Made by a program: the position numbers and the translations under genes
The notes under the pieces: generated by a model
Told to the model about the DNA's origin: nothing
Seen by the model: the letters and a program-made list of their open reading frames with translations, nothing else
The model's database searches: none
Origin: Streptomyces griseus subsp. griseus
Lineage (GTDB): Bacteria; Actinomycetota; Actinomycetes; Streptomycetales; Streptomycetaceae
Direction: 5' to 3'
Length of the DNA stretch: 64,000 nucleotides
Assembly (NCBI RefSeq): GCF_000720255.1
Contig: NZ_JOJE01000020.1
Location: forward strand, 62,001-126,000
Shown here: positions 17,124 to 25,575 of the stretch, piece by piece
Layout of the letters: the number at the start of each line of letters is the position of its first letter
Position numbering within the stretch: the first letter of the stretch is position 1

Positions 17124-18554
17124 TCAGACTCCAGCGGGCGTACGGGTGGCGGCGTCGGACAGGTCGGCCGGGGAGGCCAGGTGACCCAGGACCGCCGTCG
17201 CGGCGGCGACCTGCGGCGACACCAGGTGCGTACGACCGCCCTTGCCCTGTCGGCCCTCGAAGTTGCGGTTGGAGGTGGACGCGGAGCGCTCACCGGGGGC
17301 CAGCTGGTCGGGGTTCATGCCGAGACACATCGAGCAGCCCGCGTGCCGCCACTCGGCGCCGGCCTCCTTGAAGACGACGTCCAGACCCTCGGAGACAGCC
17401 TGCAGACCGACCCGCGCGGAGCCCGGGACGACCAGCATGCGTACGCCGTCGGCGACTTTGCGGCCCTTGACGATCTCGGCGGCGGCACGCAGGTCCTCGA
17501 TGCGGCCGTTGGTGCAGGAGCCTACGAAGACGGTGTCCACGTTGATGGAGCGCAGCGACTGTCCGGCCTCCAACCCCATGTATTCCAGGGCCTTTTCGGC
17601 GGCGAGGCGCTCCGAAGCGTCTTCGTACGAAGCCGGGTCGGGGACGGACGCCGAAAGCGGCGCGCCCTGGCCGGGGTTGGTACCCCAGGTGACGAACGGC
17701 GACAGCTCGGCGGCCTCGATGACGACCTCGGCGTCGAACTCGGCGTCCTCGTCCGTCTTCAGCGTCTTCCAGTACGCGACGGCGGCGTCCCAGTCCTCGC
17801 CCTTGGGCGCGTGCGGGCGGCCCTCCAGGTAGGCGAACGTCGTCTCGTCGGGAGCGATCATGCCCGCGCGGGCGCCGGCCTCGATCGACATGTTGCAGAT
17901 GGTCATCCGGGCCTCCATCGAGAGCTTCTCGATGGCCTCGCCGCGGTATTCCAGGACGTAGCCCTGTCCGCCGCCGGTGCCGATCTTGGCGATGATCGCC
18001 AGGATCAGGTCCTTGGCGGTGACGCCGTCGGGGAGTTCGCCGTTGACGGTGATGGCCATGGTCTTGGGCCGGACCAGCGGCAGCGTCTGCGTGGCCAGCA
18101 CATGCTCGACCTGGGAGGTGCCGATACCGAAGGCCAGACCGCCGAAGGCGCCGTGCGTGGAGGTGTGGGAGTCGCCGCAGACCACGGTCATGCCCGGCTG
18201 GGTCAGACCCAGCTGCGGTCCCACGACGTGGACGACGCCCTGCTCGACGTCGCCGAGCGGGTGCAGGCGGACGCCGAACTCGGCGCAGTTCTTGCGCAGC
18301 GTCTCCAGCTGGGCGCGGGAGACCGGGTCGGCGATCGGCTTGTCGATGTCGAGGGTCGGGGTGTTGTGGTCCTCGGTCGCGATGGTGAGGTCGAGGCGGC
18401 GCACCCGGCGACCGTTCTGACGCAGACCGTCGAAGGCCTGCGGGCTGGTCACCTCGTGCAGCAGGTGCAGATCGATGAAGAGGAGGTCGGGCTCGCCCTC
18501 GGCGCGCCGGACGACGTGGTCGTCCCAGACCTTCTCCGCGAGTGTCCTACCCAT
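17124..18554 (-). CDS. leuC: 3-isopropylmalate dehydratase large subunit
   Basis: 476 residues from ATG ([15 protein letters not shown]), preceded by GAAGGGAAAGCG. The aconitase-type [4Fe-4S] ligands are present: Cys in [13 protein letters not shown] and the pair in [13 protein letters not shown]. Substrate-binding [11 protein letters not shown] and [12 protein letters not shown] are conserved. It forms the heterodimer with LeuD. The divergent ndgR gene and a palindrome in the shared promoter region suggest repression or activation by NdgR. Confidence 0.97.
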   Translation of the reverse strand: MGRTLAEKVWDDHVVRRAEGEPDLLFIDLHLLHEVTSPQAFDGLRQNGRRVRRLDLTIATEDHNTPTLDIDKPIADPVSRAQLETLRKNCAEFGVRLHPLGDVEQGVVHVVGPQLGLTQPGMTVVCGDSHTSTHGAFGGLAFGIGTSQVEHVLATQTLPLVRPKTMAITVNGELPDGVTAKDLILAIIAKIGTGGGQGYVLEYRGEAIEKLSMEARMTICNMSIEAGARAGMIAPDETTFAYLEGRPHAPKGEDWDAAVAYWKTLKTDEDAEFDAEVVIEAAELSPFVTWGTNPGQGAPLSASVPDPASYEDASERLAAEKALEYMGLEAGQSLRSINVDTVFVGSCTNGRIEDLRAAAEIVKGRKVADGVRMLVVPGSARVGLQAVSEGLDVVFKEAGAEWRHAGCSMCLGMNPDQLAPGERSASTSNRNFEGRQGKGGRTHLVSPQVAAATAVLGHLASPADLSDAATRTPAGV

Positions 18555-18777
18555 CGCTTTCCCTTCGGCCGGAAAAAGGTGCACCGGCCCAACTAGAGAT
18601 CTTGAGGAGACGGCGACGCCTCCTTTGTGGCGGCTCACCTCCGGTGCGCTCCAGCTGTAGCGCATCCCTGCGGTTCACCGGCTGCCCCTGTGTGTTTCCG
18701 GGCGTCCGCCGCCGGGCCCGTCGGTCTGCGGGCCGCTGTGTATTCCAGGGTGGCGCGTTCCACGGAAAATTGAACTT

Positions 18778-18798
18778 GCGTTTCACAGAGTGAGACGC
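18778..18798. promoter_or_regulatory. Near-perfect inverted repeat, likely NdgR operator
   Basis: The arms GCGTTTCAC (18778-18786) and GTGAGACGC (18790-18798) are inverted repeats with one mismatch around AGA. It ends 12 bp before the ndgR ATG and 224 bp from leuC. NdgR/AreB proteins are known to bind the ndgR-leuCD intergenic region in Streptomyces; assigning it to this exact palindrome is inference. Confidence 0.6.
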
Positions 18799-18810
18799 GA
18801 GTATCGTTTC

Positions 18811-19527
18811 ATGGACAACAGTAGCGGCGTCGGCGTTCTGGACAAGGCGGCCCTCGTCCTGAGCGCTCTGGAGTCCGGTCCGGCCACCCTCGCGGGTCTG
18901 GTCGCGGCCACCGGACTGGCACGACCCACGGCCCACCGTCTGGCCGTGGCTTTGGAACACCACCGTATGGTGGCGCGCGACATGCAGGGCCGTTTCATTC
19001 TGGGCCCGCGTCTGGCCGAGCTGGCCGCGGCCGCCGGCGAGGACCGCCTCCTCGCGACCGCGGGCCCGGTGCTCACCCACCTCCGTGACATCACCGGCGA
19101 GAGCGCGCAGCTCTACCGCCGCCAGGGCGACATGCGCATCTGCGTCGCCGCGGCGGAGCGCCTGTCCGGACTTCGGGACACGGTCCCGGTCGGCTCGACG
19201 CTCACGATGAAGGCGGGCTCCTCGGCCCAGATCCTCATGGCCTGGGAGGAGCCCGAGCGCCTGCACCGGGGCCTCCAGGGCGCCCGCTTCACGGCGACGG
19301 CCCTGTCGGGCGTGCGGCGCCGCGGCTGGGCCCAGTCCATCGGCGAGCGGGAACCGGGCGTCGCGTCCGTCTCCGCGCCCGTACGAGGCCCCTCCAACCG
19401 CGTCGTGGCCGCGGTCTCCGTCTCCGGCCCCATCGAACGCCTCACCCGCCACCCCGGCCGCATGCACGCCCAGGCGGTCATCGACGCGGCAGCCCGCCTG
19501 TCGGAGGCGCTGCGCCGCACGGGCTGA
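18811..19527 (+). CDS. ndgR: IclR-family regulator NdgR (AreB)
   Basis: 238 residues from ATG (MDNSSGVGVLDKAALVL). The N-terminal winged helix (LAGLVAATGLARPTAHRLAVAL, recognition helix near residue 42) is followed by the IclR effector domain. Divergence from leuCD matches NdgR of S. coelicolor and AreB of S. clavuligerus, which regulate leucine and other amino-acid genes and affect antibiotic production. The palindrome overlapping its promoter suggests autoregulation. An upstream GTG at 18790 is possible but would overlap the palindrome. Confidence 0.93.
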   Translation: MDNSSGVGVLDKAALVLSALESGPATLAGLVAATGLARPTAHRLAVALEHHRMVARDMQGRFILGPRLAELAAAAGEDRLLATAGPVLTHLRDITGESAQLYRRQGDMRICVAAAERLSGLRDTVPVGSTLTMKAGSSAQILMAWEEPERLHRGLQGARFTATALSGVRRRGWAQSIGEREPGVASVSAPVRGPSNRVVAAVSVSGPIERLTRHPGRMHAQAVIDAAARLSEALRRTG

Positions 19528-19692
19528 GGATCACCATCGAGGAAGAGGCGGCCTCAACGCCGCGGCAGCCTCTTCCCCGACGGCAGGTCGACCCACTCAG
19601 GGGCGCGGGGCTGTATCGACATGCGGCTCCGCCGCGCGGGCGCGACAAGCCACGCACCACCCGCACCCGCCGTACAACCACGCCCCCGGCGC

Positions 19693-20193
19693 CTACGCGC
19701 CCCGCCGGTGCGCGAACCGCTCCTTCGCCCGCCGCCCCCGGCGCTCGACCGGCAACACCCCCGTGGCTGCCGCGAGGCCGAAGGGCGGCATGTCGACGTA
19801 GATCGCCTCGTAGGACCCCTCGGGCACGACGTACGTCTCGTGCCACAGCCCCACGTGCCCGCGCACCTTCCCCGCCCGCTCCTTGCGGTTGATGATCGAC
19901 CACGCCCGGTGATGGAACATGTCGGGCGAGGTCGCGTACGCGTACAGCTTCTCCTTGGACTCCCAGTACTGGACGACGTAGTACGTCCGCGGCGAGGCCG
20001 TCAGCAGTACGCGCCCCAGCAGCCCCCGGTCCTTGTCCCGCGTCAGCTCCGCCAGCATGCGCAGCATCGCCAGGATGACCGGCACCCACTGGTGCACCGC
20101 CCAGAAGTGGTTGACGCGCATGCCGATCAGCAGGACCACCACATCCCCCTCGGCAGCCGCGGTCGTACGACCCCGCACCGGTTTCGCGAACAT
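19693..20193 (-). CDS. DUF4188 family protein
   Basis: About 166 residues (MFAKPVRGRTTAAAEGDVVV...). The core (VNHFWAVHQWVPVILAMLRML, then TYYVVQYWESKEKLYAYATSPDMFHHRAW and HVGLWHETYVV) is a ferredoxin-like dimeric alpha-beta-barrel pattern as in antibiotic monooxygenase-type domains, matching DUF4188. Relatives are often annotated as possible phenylacetaldoxime dehydratase or monooxygenase, without proof. The start used has GGGGGG 5 nt upstream; an ATG 21 bp upstream is the alternative. It diverges from a MerR regulator that probably controls it. Confidence 0.85.
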   Translation of the reverse strand: MFAKPVRGRTTAAAEGDVVVLLIGMRVNHFWAVHQWVPVILAMLRMLAELTRDKDRGLLGRVLLTASPRTYYVVQYWESKEKLYAYATSPDMFHHRAWSIINRKERAGKVRGHVGLWHETYVVPEGSYEAIYVDMPPFGLAAATGVLPVERRGRRAKERFAHRRGA

Positions 20194-20215
20194 GACGGCC
20201 CCCCGTGTCCTCATC

Positions 20216-20263
20216 GGATAGCGGCACTATCGTCTGCAGCGATGCTTGGATAGTGGCACTACC
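20216..20263. promoter_or_regulatory. Two 16-bp MerR operator-like repeats
   Basis: GGATAGCGGCACTATC (20216-20231) and GGATAGTGGCACTACC (20248-20263) are two copies of an imperfect inverted repeat (GATAG/CTATC arms), with starts 32 bp apart, about three helical turns. They fill the space between the DUF4188 gene and the MerR gene, as expected for operators of a MerR-family regulator acting on both promoters. Confidence 0.7.
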
Positions 20264-20281
20264 CAAAGGAAGGCGCAAGAG

Positions 20282-20926
20282 ATGCGACTGGCGGAGCTGA
20301 GCGAGCGCAGCGGGGTGTCCACGGCGACGATCAAGTACTACCTGCGCGAAGGGCTGTTGGCGCCCGGCCGCCAGATCAACACCACCACGGCCGAGTACGA
20401 CGAGGAGCATCTGCGCCGGCTGCGTCTGGTCCGCGCGATGATCCAGGTCGGCCGGGTGCCGGTGGCCACCGTCCGTGAGGTGCTGCGGCATGTCGACGAC
20501 GATTCCCTGGGCCGCACGATCCGTCTCGGCGCCGCGCTGTGGGCACTTCCGCAGATTCCCGAGCCGGACACGGAGGACGAGTACGTCCGGGCCGCGCACG
20601 GTGAGACGGAGCAGCTGCTGGACACCCTGGGCTGGTCGAACGCCAAGGCGCTGGTCACCATCTCGCCCGCCTATCGCTCACTGGTGGTGGCGGTGGCGGC
20701 ACTGCGCCGGCTCGGCTACGACTGGAGCCCCGAACTCCTCACGTCCTACGCCCGGTTGATGCACCAGGCAGCCGTCCTCGATCTGGACTTCATGGAGACC
20801 CACCCGACGGAGGCCGAGAAGGTGGAGGTCGCGGTCCTGGGAGCGGTCCTCGTCCAGCCGATGCTGCAGGCCCTGCACCGGCTGGCGCAGGAGGAGGAGT
20901 CGGCGCGGCGGTACGGCTTCGAGTAA
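20282..20926 (+). CDS. MerR-family transcriptional regulator
   Basis: 214 residues from ATG (MRLAELSERSGVSTATIKYYLREGLL), with AAGGAAGG about 9 nt upstream. The N-terminal MerR helix-turn-helix and wing (residues 1-70) are textbook. The long C-terminal effector region is helical with no Cys metal ligands, so a metal sensor is unlikely; a small-molecule-sensing or TipA-like role is possible. It diverges from the DUF4188 gene across two operator-like repeats, suggesting joint control. Confidence 0.9.
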   Translation: MRLAELSERSGVSTATIKYYLREGLLAPGRQINTTTAEYDEEHLRRLRLVRAMIQVGRVPVATVREVLRHVDDDSLGRTIRLGAALWALPQIPEPDTEDEYVRAAHGETEQLLDTLGWSNAKALVTISPAYRSLVVAVAALRRLGYDWSPELLTSYARLMHQAAVLDLDFMETHPTEAEKVEVAVLGAVLVQPMLQALHRLAQEEESARRYGFE

Positions 20927-20928
20927 CG

Positions 20929-20960
20929 GCGAAGGCCCTCCACCGAAGTGGAGGGCCTTC
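20929..20960 (+). terminator. Terminator after the MerR gene
   Basis: A perfect 13-bp stem (GAAGGCCCTCCAC / GTGGAGGGCCTTC) with a 6-nt loop is followed by CCTTTGTG. It lies 3 bp after the stop and just before the end of the opposing tRNA cluster, so it may act in both directions. Confidence 0.85.
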
Positions 20961-20968
20961 CCTTTGTG

Positions 20969-21041
20969 TACCCCCGACCGGATTCGAACCGGCGCTACCG
21001 CCTTGAGAGGGCGGCGTGCTAGGCCGCTACACAACGGGGGC
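20969..21041 (-). tRNA. tRNA-Glu (CTC)
   Basis: The 73-nt cloverleaf starts GCCCCCG at 21041 on the minus strand. The anticodon loop is CTCTCAA on a CCGCC/GGCGG stem, anticodon CTC; the T-loop is GGTTCGAATCC. The CCA end is not encoded. Confidence 0.95.
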
Positions 21042-21069
21042 GTGGACACTGCGTTTCCGCAGGTCCGAG

Positions 21070-21141
21070 CTGGTCTACCTGGACTCGAACCAAGACTAAC
21101 TGAACCAGAATCAGTCGTGCTGCCAATTACACCATAGACCA
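21070..21141 (-). tRNA. tRNA-Gln (CTG)
   Basis: A 72-nt cloverleaf with a perfect TGGTCTA/TAGACCA acceptor stem. The anticodon loop TTCTGGT on an ACTGA/TCAGT stem gives anticodon CTG. The T-arm is GGTTCGAGTCC. Confidence 0.95.
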
Positions 21142-21161
21142 ATGTGGTTTAGACCAGTCCG

Positions 21162-21234
21162 TACCCCCGACCGGATTCGAACCGGCGCTACCGCCTTGAG
21201 AGGGCGGCGTGCTAGGCCGCTACACAACGGGGGC
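21162..21234 (-). tRNA. tRNA-Glu (CTC), second copy
   Basis: Identical over the mature 73 nt to the copy at 20969-21041; anticodon CTC. Confidence 0.95.
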
Positions 21235-21263
21235 CCTAGCGATCCCGAGTTGATCGAGATCAG

Positions 21264-21336
21264 TACCCCCGACCGGATTCGAACCGGCGCTACTGCCTTG
21301 AGAGGGCAGCGTGCTAGGCCGCTACACAACGGGGGC
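21264..21336 (-). tRNA. tRNA-Glu (CTC), third copy
   Basis: Same as the other two Glu copies except for a compensated change in the anticodon stem (CTGCC/GGCAG instead of CCGCC/GGCGG), so pairing is kept. Anticodon CTC. Confidence 0.95.
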
Positions 21337-21358
21337 GGGTGCAGATGAGCTCTGCGAG

Positions 21359-21430
21359 CTGGCCTACCTGGACTCGAACCAAGACTAACTGAACCAGAAT
21401 CAGTCGTGCTGCCAATTACACCATAGGCCA
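21359..21430 (-). tRNA. tRNA-Gln (CTG), second copy
   Basis: A 72-nt gene with a TGGCCTA/TAGGCCA acceptor stem, a covariant A-U to G-C change relative to the other Gln gene. Anticodon CTG. It is first in the five-gene minus-strand cluster. Confidence 0.95.
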
Positions 21431-21520
21431 CTGGAACGCAAGCCCCTGAGGGGATCTTGTTCTAGCTTGCACCTCCGGCTCCGGCCTTTCGGCTCGCTGC
21501 CCGGCGGCGCAGGAAGAACA

Positions 21521-22252
21521 TTACCCGAAGGTGGACGGGGCTCCAAAACGACTATCCGTGCCGAGGATCGCGGGAAGTTCGGCGAGGGAGGCGATGCGGT
21601 GGCGTCCGGAGGGCAGTTCGACGGTGGCCGTGCCGCCGTAGCGATCGATCCACACGGAGAGCAGACCGGCGTCGGCGGAACCCTGCCCGTCGATCTCCGG
21701 GTGGTCGCCGACGTACGCCACCTCGTGCGGAGGCAGGCCGAGGGCCTCGCAGGCCGCGAGGAAGGCGGCGGCCTCCGGCTTGGACACGCCGAGCTCGGCG
21801 GCGCACAGGATCGCCTCGAAGCGGTCGTGGACACCGAGGACGCGCAGCTTGTGGTCCTGGACGTGGATGCTGGAGTTGGAGAGCACCGCGTGCCGGTGGC
21901 TGACGGCCAGCGCGTCCAGCACGGGCAGGACGTCCGGGAAGAGGGCCCAGGCGGCCTCGTAGTGGCCGATGTAGCGCTGGAACCAGTCGTCGGCCTCGGC
22001 ATCGGTCATCCGTCGGCCCAGGAAGACCCGTACGCGGTCGCGACGCTGCTCCTCCCAAGTGAGCTCGCCGGCGGAGAAACGCGCCCACTGCCGGTCGGTG
22101 ACCTCGCGCCACCGGACGAGGGCGGCCTCGGGCGTGTCGTACCCCTCCAGCAGGCCTTCGGCGGACAGGTGGCCGCGCATGCCCTCACGGTCCGCGGTGG
22201 TGTAGTCGAAGAGGGTGTCGTCAACGTCCCAGACCACGGCACGGATGCTCAT
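21521..22252 (-). CDS. HAD-superfamily hydrolase
   Basis: 243 residues. Motif I VVWDVDDTLFDYT (nucleophile Asp near residue 9), motif II AVLSNSSI, motif III Lys in GVSKPEAAAF and motif IV VAYVGDHPEIDGQGS mark a phosphatase-type HAD with a C1 cap. The substrate is unknown; the family includes phosphoglycolate and nucleotide phosphatases. It lies 99 bp after gltX in the same direction, separated by a terminator-like hairpin, and upstream of the tRNA cluster. Confidence 0.92.
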   Translation of the reverse strand: MSIRAVVWDVDDTLFDYTTADREGMRGHLSAEGLLEGYDTPEAALVRWREVTDRQWARFSAGELTWEEQRRDRVRVFLGRRMTDAEADDWFQRYIGHYEAAWALFPDVLPVLDALAVSHRHAVLSNSSIHVQDHKLRVLGVHDRFEAILCAAELGVSKPEAAAFLAACEALGLPPHEVAYVGDHPEIDGQGSADAGLLSVWIDRYGGTATVELPSGRHRIASLAELPAILGTDSRFGAPSTFG

Positions 22253-22299
22253 GGGTCGACGGTAACCCGAAGGCCCGGAGTACGTCCGGGGAACGGCGA

Positions 22300-22332
22300 A
22301 GGGGCGGCGCCCGTCGCCCGGGTGCCGCCCCT
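22300..22332 (-). terminator. Terminator after gltX
   Basis: The stem AGGGGCGGCGCCC/GGGTGCCGCCCCT (one G-U) with a 7-nt loop lies 20 bp past the gltX stop. There is no strong U-tract. Confidence 0.7.
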
Positions 22333-22351
22333 CATGTCACGCGCGTGTGCG

Positions 22352-23842
22352 TTACGCCGTCAGCCTGGCCAGCGCCGCGTCGACACGGGCCAGCGCCTTC
22401 TCCTTGCCGAGGACCTCGAGGGACTCGAACAGGGGCAGCCCGACCGTGCGGCCGGTCACGGCGACACGGACGGGGGCCTGGGCCTTGCCGAGCTTGAGGC
22501 CGTGGGCCTCACCGGCGGCCAGGACGGCCTCCTTGAGAGACTCCGGGGAGCTCCAGTCGGCCGCGTCGAGCTTCTCGCGGGCGGTGCGCAGCAGGGCGTC
22601 GCTGCCCTCCTTCATCGCCTTCGTCCAGCTCGCCTCGTCGAAGACCGGCTCCGGCAGGAACAGGAAGTCGACGTTCTCCGTGATCTCGGAGAGCACCTTC
22701 AGGCGGGTCTGGGCGTGCGGGGCGATCGCCAGCCACTTGGTCTCGTCGAAGTCCTCCGGCGCCCAGGGCGCGAACGGGGCCTTCAGCCACGGGCCGCAGC
22801 GCTCCGTGAAGTCCTTCACATCCAGCAGGCGGATGTGGTCGGCGTTGATCGCCTCGCACTTCTTGAGGTCGAAGCGGGCCGGGTTGGGGTTCACGTCCTT
22901 GATGTCGAAGGCCGCGACCATCTCGTCCGTCGTGAAGATGTCCTGGTCGGCGGAGAGCGACCAGCCAAGGAGCGAGAGGTAGTTGAGCAGGCCCTCGGGC
23001 AGGAAACCGCGCTCCCGGTAGAGGTTGAGGGACGACTGCGGGTCGCGCTTGGAGAGCTTCTTGTTGCCCTCGCCCATCACGTACGGCAGGTGTCCGAACT
23101 CCGGGGTCCGCTTGGCGATGCCCAGCTCGGTCAGCGCCTTGTACAGGGCGATCTGGCGCGGGGTGGAGGAGAGCAGGTCCTCGCCGCGCAGGACGTGGGT
23201 GATCTCCATCAGGGCGTCGTCGACCGGGTTGACCAGGGTGTACAGGGGCGCGCCGTTGGCGCGGACGATCCCGTAGTCCGGGACGTTCTCCGGTGTGAAG
23301 GTCAGCTCGCCGCGGACCAGGTCGGTGAAGGTGATCGTTTCGTCGGGCATCCGGAAGCGGACGATCGGCTCGCGGCCCTGGGCCGTGTACTCCTCGACCT
23401 GCGCACCGGTCAGGTCGCGGCAGTGGCCGTCGTAGCCGGACGGCTTGCCGGCGGCGCGGGCGGCCTCACGGCGGGTGTCCAGCTCCTCCTGGGAGCAGTA
23501 GCAGTGGTAGGCGTGGCCGGTGTCCAGGAGTTTGGCCGCGACGTCCTTGTACAGGTCCATGCGCTGCGACTGGCGGTACGGGGCGTGGGGGCCGCCGACC
23601 TCGGGGCCCTCGTCCCAGTCGAAGCCCAGCCAGCGCATCGAGTCGAGCAGCTGCCCGTAGGACTCCTCGGAGTCGCGGGCCGCGTCGGTGTCCTCGATGC
23701 GGAAGACCAGCGTGCCCTGGTGGTGCTTGGCGAACGCCCAGTTGAACAGGGCGGTGCGGACCAGGCCCACGTGGGGGTTGCCGGTGGGCGACGGACAGAA
23801 ACGGACGCGGACGGGTACGGGGGAGCCTGATGCGCTAGCCAC
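22352..23842 (-). CDS. gltX: Glutamyl-tRNA synthetase
   Basis: 496 residues. The class I motifs are HIGH-like [13 protein letters not shown] near residue 17 and KMSKS-like [10 protein letters not shown] near 260; the zinc-type Cys pair CYCSQEEL is near 110. It charges tRNA-Glu and, in organisms using GatCAB, also tRNA-Gln. The GTG start ([13 protein letters not shown]) overlaps the stop of the upstream gene by 8 bp; a TTG 9 bp further upstream is less likely. Three tRNA-Glu and two tRNA-Gln genes lie 1-1.5 kb downstream on the same strand. Confidence 0.96.
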   Translation of the reverse strand: MASASGSPVPVRVRFCPSPTGNPHVGLVRTALFNWAFAKHHQGTLVFRIEDTDAARDSEESYGQLLDSMRWLGFDWDEGPEVGGPHAPYRQSQRMDLYKDVAAKLLDTGHAYHCYCSQEELDTRREAARAAGKPSGYDGHCRDLTGAQVEEYTAQGREPIVRFRMPDETITFTDLVRGELTFTPENVPDYGIVRANGAPLYTLVNPVDDALMEITHVLRGEDLLSSTPRQIALYKALTELGIAKRTPEFGHLPYVMGEGNKKLSKRDPQSSLNLYRERGFLPEGLLNYLSLLGWSLSADQDIFTTDEMVAAFDIKDVNPNPARFDLKKCEAINADHIRLLDVKDFTERCGPWLKAPFAPWAPEDFDETKWLAIAPHAQTRLKVLSEITENVDFLFLPEPVFDEASWTKAMKEGSDALLRTAREKLDAADWSSPESLKEAVLAAGEAHGLKLGKAQAPVRVAVTGRTVGLPLFESLEVLGKEKALARVDAALARLTA

Positions 23843-24611
23843 GCTTGACAACCTTGTTGGTGAGAGTGCCGATGCCTTCGATGGTGACGGCGACCTCGTC
23901 GCCGACGTTGAGGGGGCCGACCCCTGCCGGGGTGCCCGTGAGGATCACGTCGCCGGGGAGCAGTGTCATGGCCTCGGTGATGTTGACGATCAGGTCCTCG
24001 ATGGAGTGGATCATCTCGCTGGTGCGGCCGAGCTGGCGCTGCTGGCCGTCGACCGTGAGCTGGATGGTCAGGTCGGAGGGGTCCAGGTCTGTCTCCACCC
24101 AGGGGCCGAGCGGGCAGGCGGTGTCGAAGCCCTTGGCCCGGGCCCACTGCTTCTCGCGCTTCTGGACGTCGCGGGCGGTGACGTCGTTGGCGCAGGTGTA
24201 GCCGAAGATCACGTCCTTGACGCGCTCCCGGGGGACCTCGCGGCACATGCGGCCGATCACCACGGCCAGCTCGGCCTCGTGGTGGAGTTCCTCGGAGAAG
24301 GACGGGTACTGGATCTGGTCGCCGGGGCCGATGACCGAGGTCGAGGGCTTGAAGAAGGCGAACGGGGCGTCGGGCACCTCGTTGCCCAGCTCCCGCGCGT
24401 GCTCGGCGTAGTTGCGGCCGAAGGCGACGACCTTGTTGGGGAGCACCGGCGGCAGGAGCCTGACCTTGCTCAGCGGGACCTTCGTACCGGAGAGTTCGTG
24501 GTCCGCGAAGGGGATGCCCTTGATGATGTCGAGAACGAGCTCGTCCTGCTTTTCGCCCTCGACCGCGCCGAAGGCGACGTTCCCGTCGATGGAGAACCTG
24601 GCGATGCGCAC
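23835..24611 (-). CDS. Fumarylacetoacetate hydrolase family protein
   Basis: 258 residues. The FAH fold metal ligands are visible: [13 protein letters not shown] (E-x-E) and [14 protein letters not shown], with a C-terminal [19 protein letters not shown]. Members cleave or hydrate 2-oxo acids (acylpyruvases, oxaloacetate decarboxylase, HpcE-type). Which reaction applies cannot be told. It overlaps gltX by 8 bp, so it is probably cotranscribed with it. Confidence 0.93.
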   Translation of the reverse strand: MRIARFSIDGNVAFGAVEGEKQDELVLDIIKGIPFADHELSGTKVPLSKVRLLPPVLPNKVVAFGRNYAEHARELGNEVPDAPFAFFKPSTSVIGPGDQIQYPSFSEELHHEAELAVVIGRMCREVPRERVKDVIFGYTCANDVTARDVQKREKQWARAKGFDTACPLGPWVETDLDPSDLTIQLTVDGQQRQLGRTSEMIHSIEDLIVNITEAMTLLPGDVILTGTPAGVGPLNVGDEVAVTIEGIGTLTNKVVKRG

Positions 24612-24709
24612 GGGTTGCTTGGCCCCTTGACTGAGCTGGCTGGAGTCTGACGCTCCAGGCTAACGCGGCAGGGGCGCCGCGCCGCGCGCATTACCGCCCG
24701 GCACGGACC

Positions 24710-24737
24710 AAGGGCGCCCCGGGATCGGGGCGCCCTT
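24710..24737. terminator. Hairpin terminator between the FAH-family and NPRR small genes
   Basis: A perfect 11-bp stem AAGGGCGCCCC/GGGGCGCCCTT with loop GGGATC, downstream of the small minus-strand gene. No U-tract. Confidence 0.7.
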
Positions 24738-24785
24738 GAGGTTTCGTGTCCGGCCGTCTTGAGCAGGAGACGGCCCGTGCGCGTA

Positions 24786-24971
24786 CTACTCCGCGGCGGT
24801 GGCGGCGACCGGGGCCTCCATGAGGACGGTGCGCCGAGGGTTGGCGGTCTGCGAGGGGAGGTCGACGGAGTGCTCCGGCAGTTCCGGCGTCTGCAGTGCG
24901 TCGGCGTCCTCGAGGTGCACCAGCGTCGTGCGTCGCGGGTTGGCTATCGTGCGGAACATCGTCGTCGTCTT
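24786..24971 (-). CDS. Small protein with repeated NPRR motif
   Basis: About 61 residues if started at the GTG at 24971 (MKTTTMFRTIANPRRTTL...). It contains two copies of A-N-P-R-R-T-x-L (ANPRRTTL and ANPRRTVL) about 30 residues apart. A third NPRR lies in the same open frame upstream, so a longer 97-residue form starting at 25079 is possible, although third-position GC drops there. Residues between the repeats are acidic (HLEDADALQ). There are no Cys, signal peptide or membrane segment. No maturation enzyme lies nearby. Unknown function; it sits alone between the FAH-family gene and the conservons. Confidence 0.5.
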   Translation of the reverse strand, partial: KTTTMFRTIANPRRTTLVHLEDADALQTPELPEHSVDLPSQTANPRRTVLMEAPVAATAAE

Positions 24972-25575
24972 CACGGTTGTACTGACCCTGTCGTGCTCGG
25001 GCGCCTGGAAGGTCCAAGGACCTTCGCCTCGGCGCGGGTTGTCGGATTTGCGATCTCTGTAAAGCGTCAGGCTAGACACGCCATTCCCCGCGAGGACGCG
25101 AAGGGCTCATGATCACTGTGTGAGTTTCCTCACGATTCCATGGCCAAACCGGTCAATTCAGGCCCTCAACCGACCGCAACGAAACGGACATTGACACCCT
25201 GAAGCCGTCATTCCGCTCCTGATCATGGCGACTGGGACACCAGCCGAGTCGAGTCGATAAGGTGCTGAAAGTCCGTTATGAAGGAGATCGGCCGCTACGG
25301 CTTGCAACGGACCCCTCACGCGGTGTCATGGATGTCACAGCCTGGACAACTGGCCTTGTTGGAGATCCTGCACTGTGCTGGAATCTCACGGACCGCCGCA
25401 GGATCGAGCCGGCGCGCAGGGGGCGCTCAGCAGCGCCGAGTGGCGGCGAGATAGGGGGAACCAGCGCCGGTCACTCACGACCACCCGGGGAACGTATTCA
25501 GGACGTTCCCCAAGACGCCGACACCCGTCCTTCCGTTCACCCGGAGGGGCGCCTGGTCCAGAGGTTGCGACGCTA
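24972..25575. promoter_or_regulatory. 600-bp intergenic region upstream of cvnA1
   Basis: No convincing gene. It holds a TTGACA at 25191-25196 without a good -10 partner, and a perfect hairpin GGGGAACGT/ACGTTCCCC at 25487-25511 about 65 bp before the cvnA1 start. The lower GC of 25080-25350 fits a promoter region for the conservon and perhaps for the divergent small gene. Confidence 0.5.

Noticed and set aside
18555..18777. Attenuator leader for leuC like that of cimA
   Set aside because: No hairpin with a T-tract and no branched-chain codon run was seen between the operator and leuC.
20970..21430. Integration (att) site in the tRNA cluster
   Set aside because: All five tRNA genes are complete and no integrase or duplicated tRNA 3' end with foreign DNA is present.
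24786..24971. Graspetide or lanthipeptide precursor
   Set aside because: No ATP-grasp, lanthionine or radical-SAM enzyme in the neighbourhood and no Cys; kept only as an unexplained small protein.
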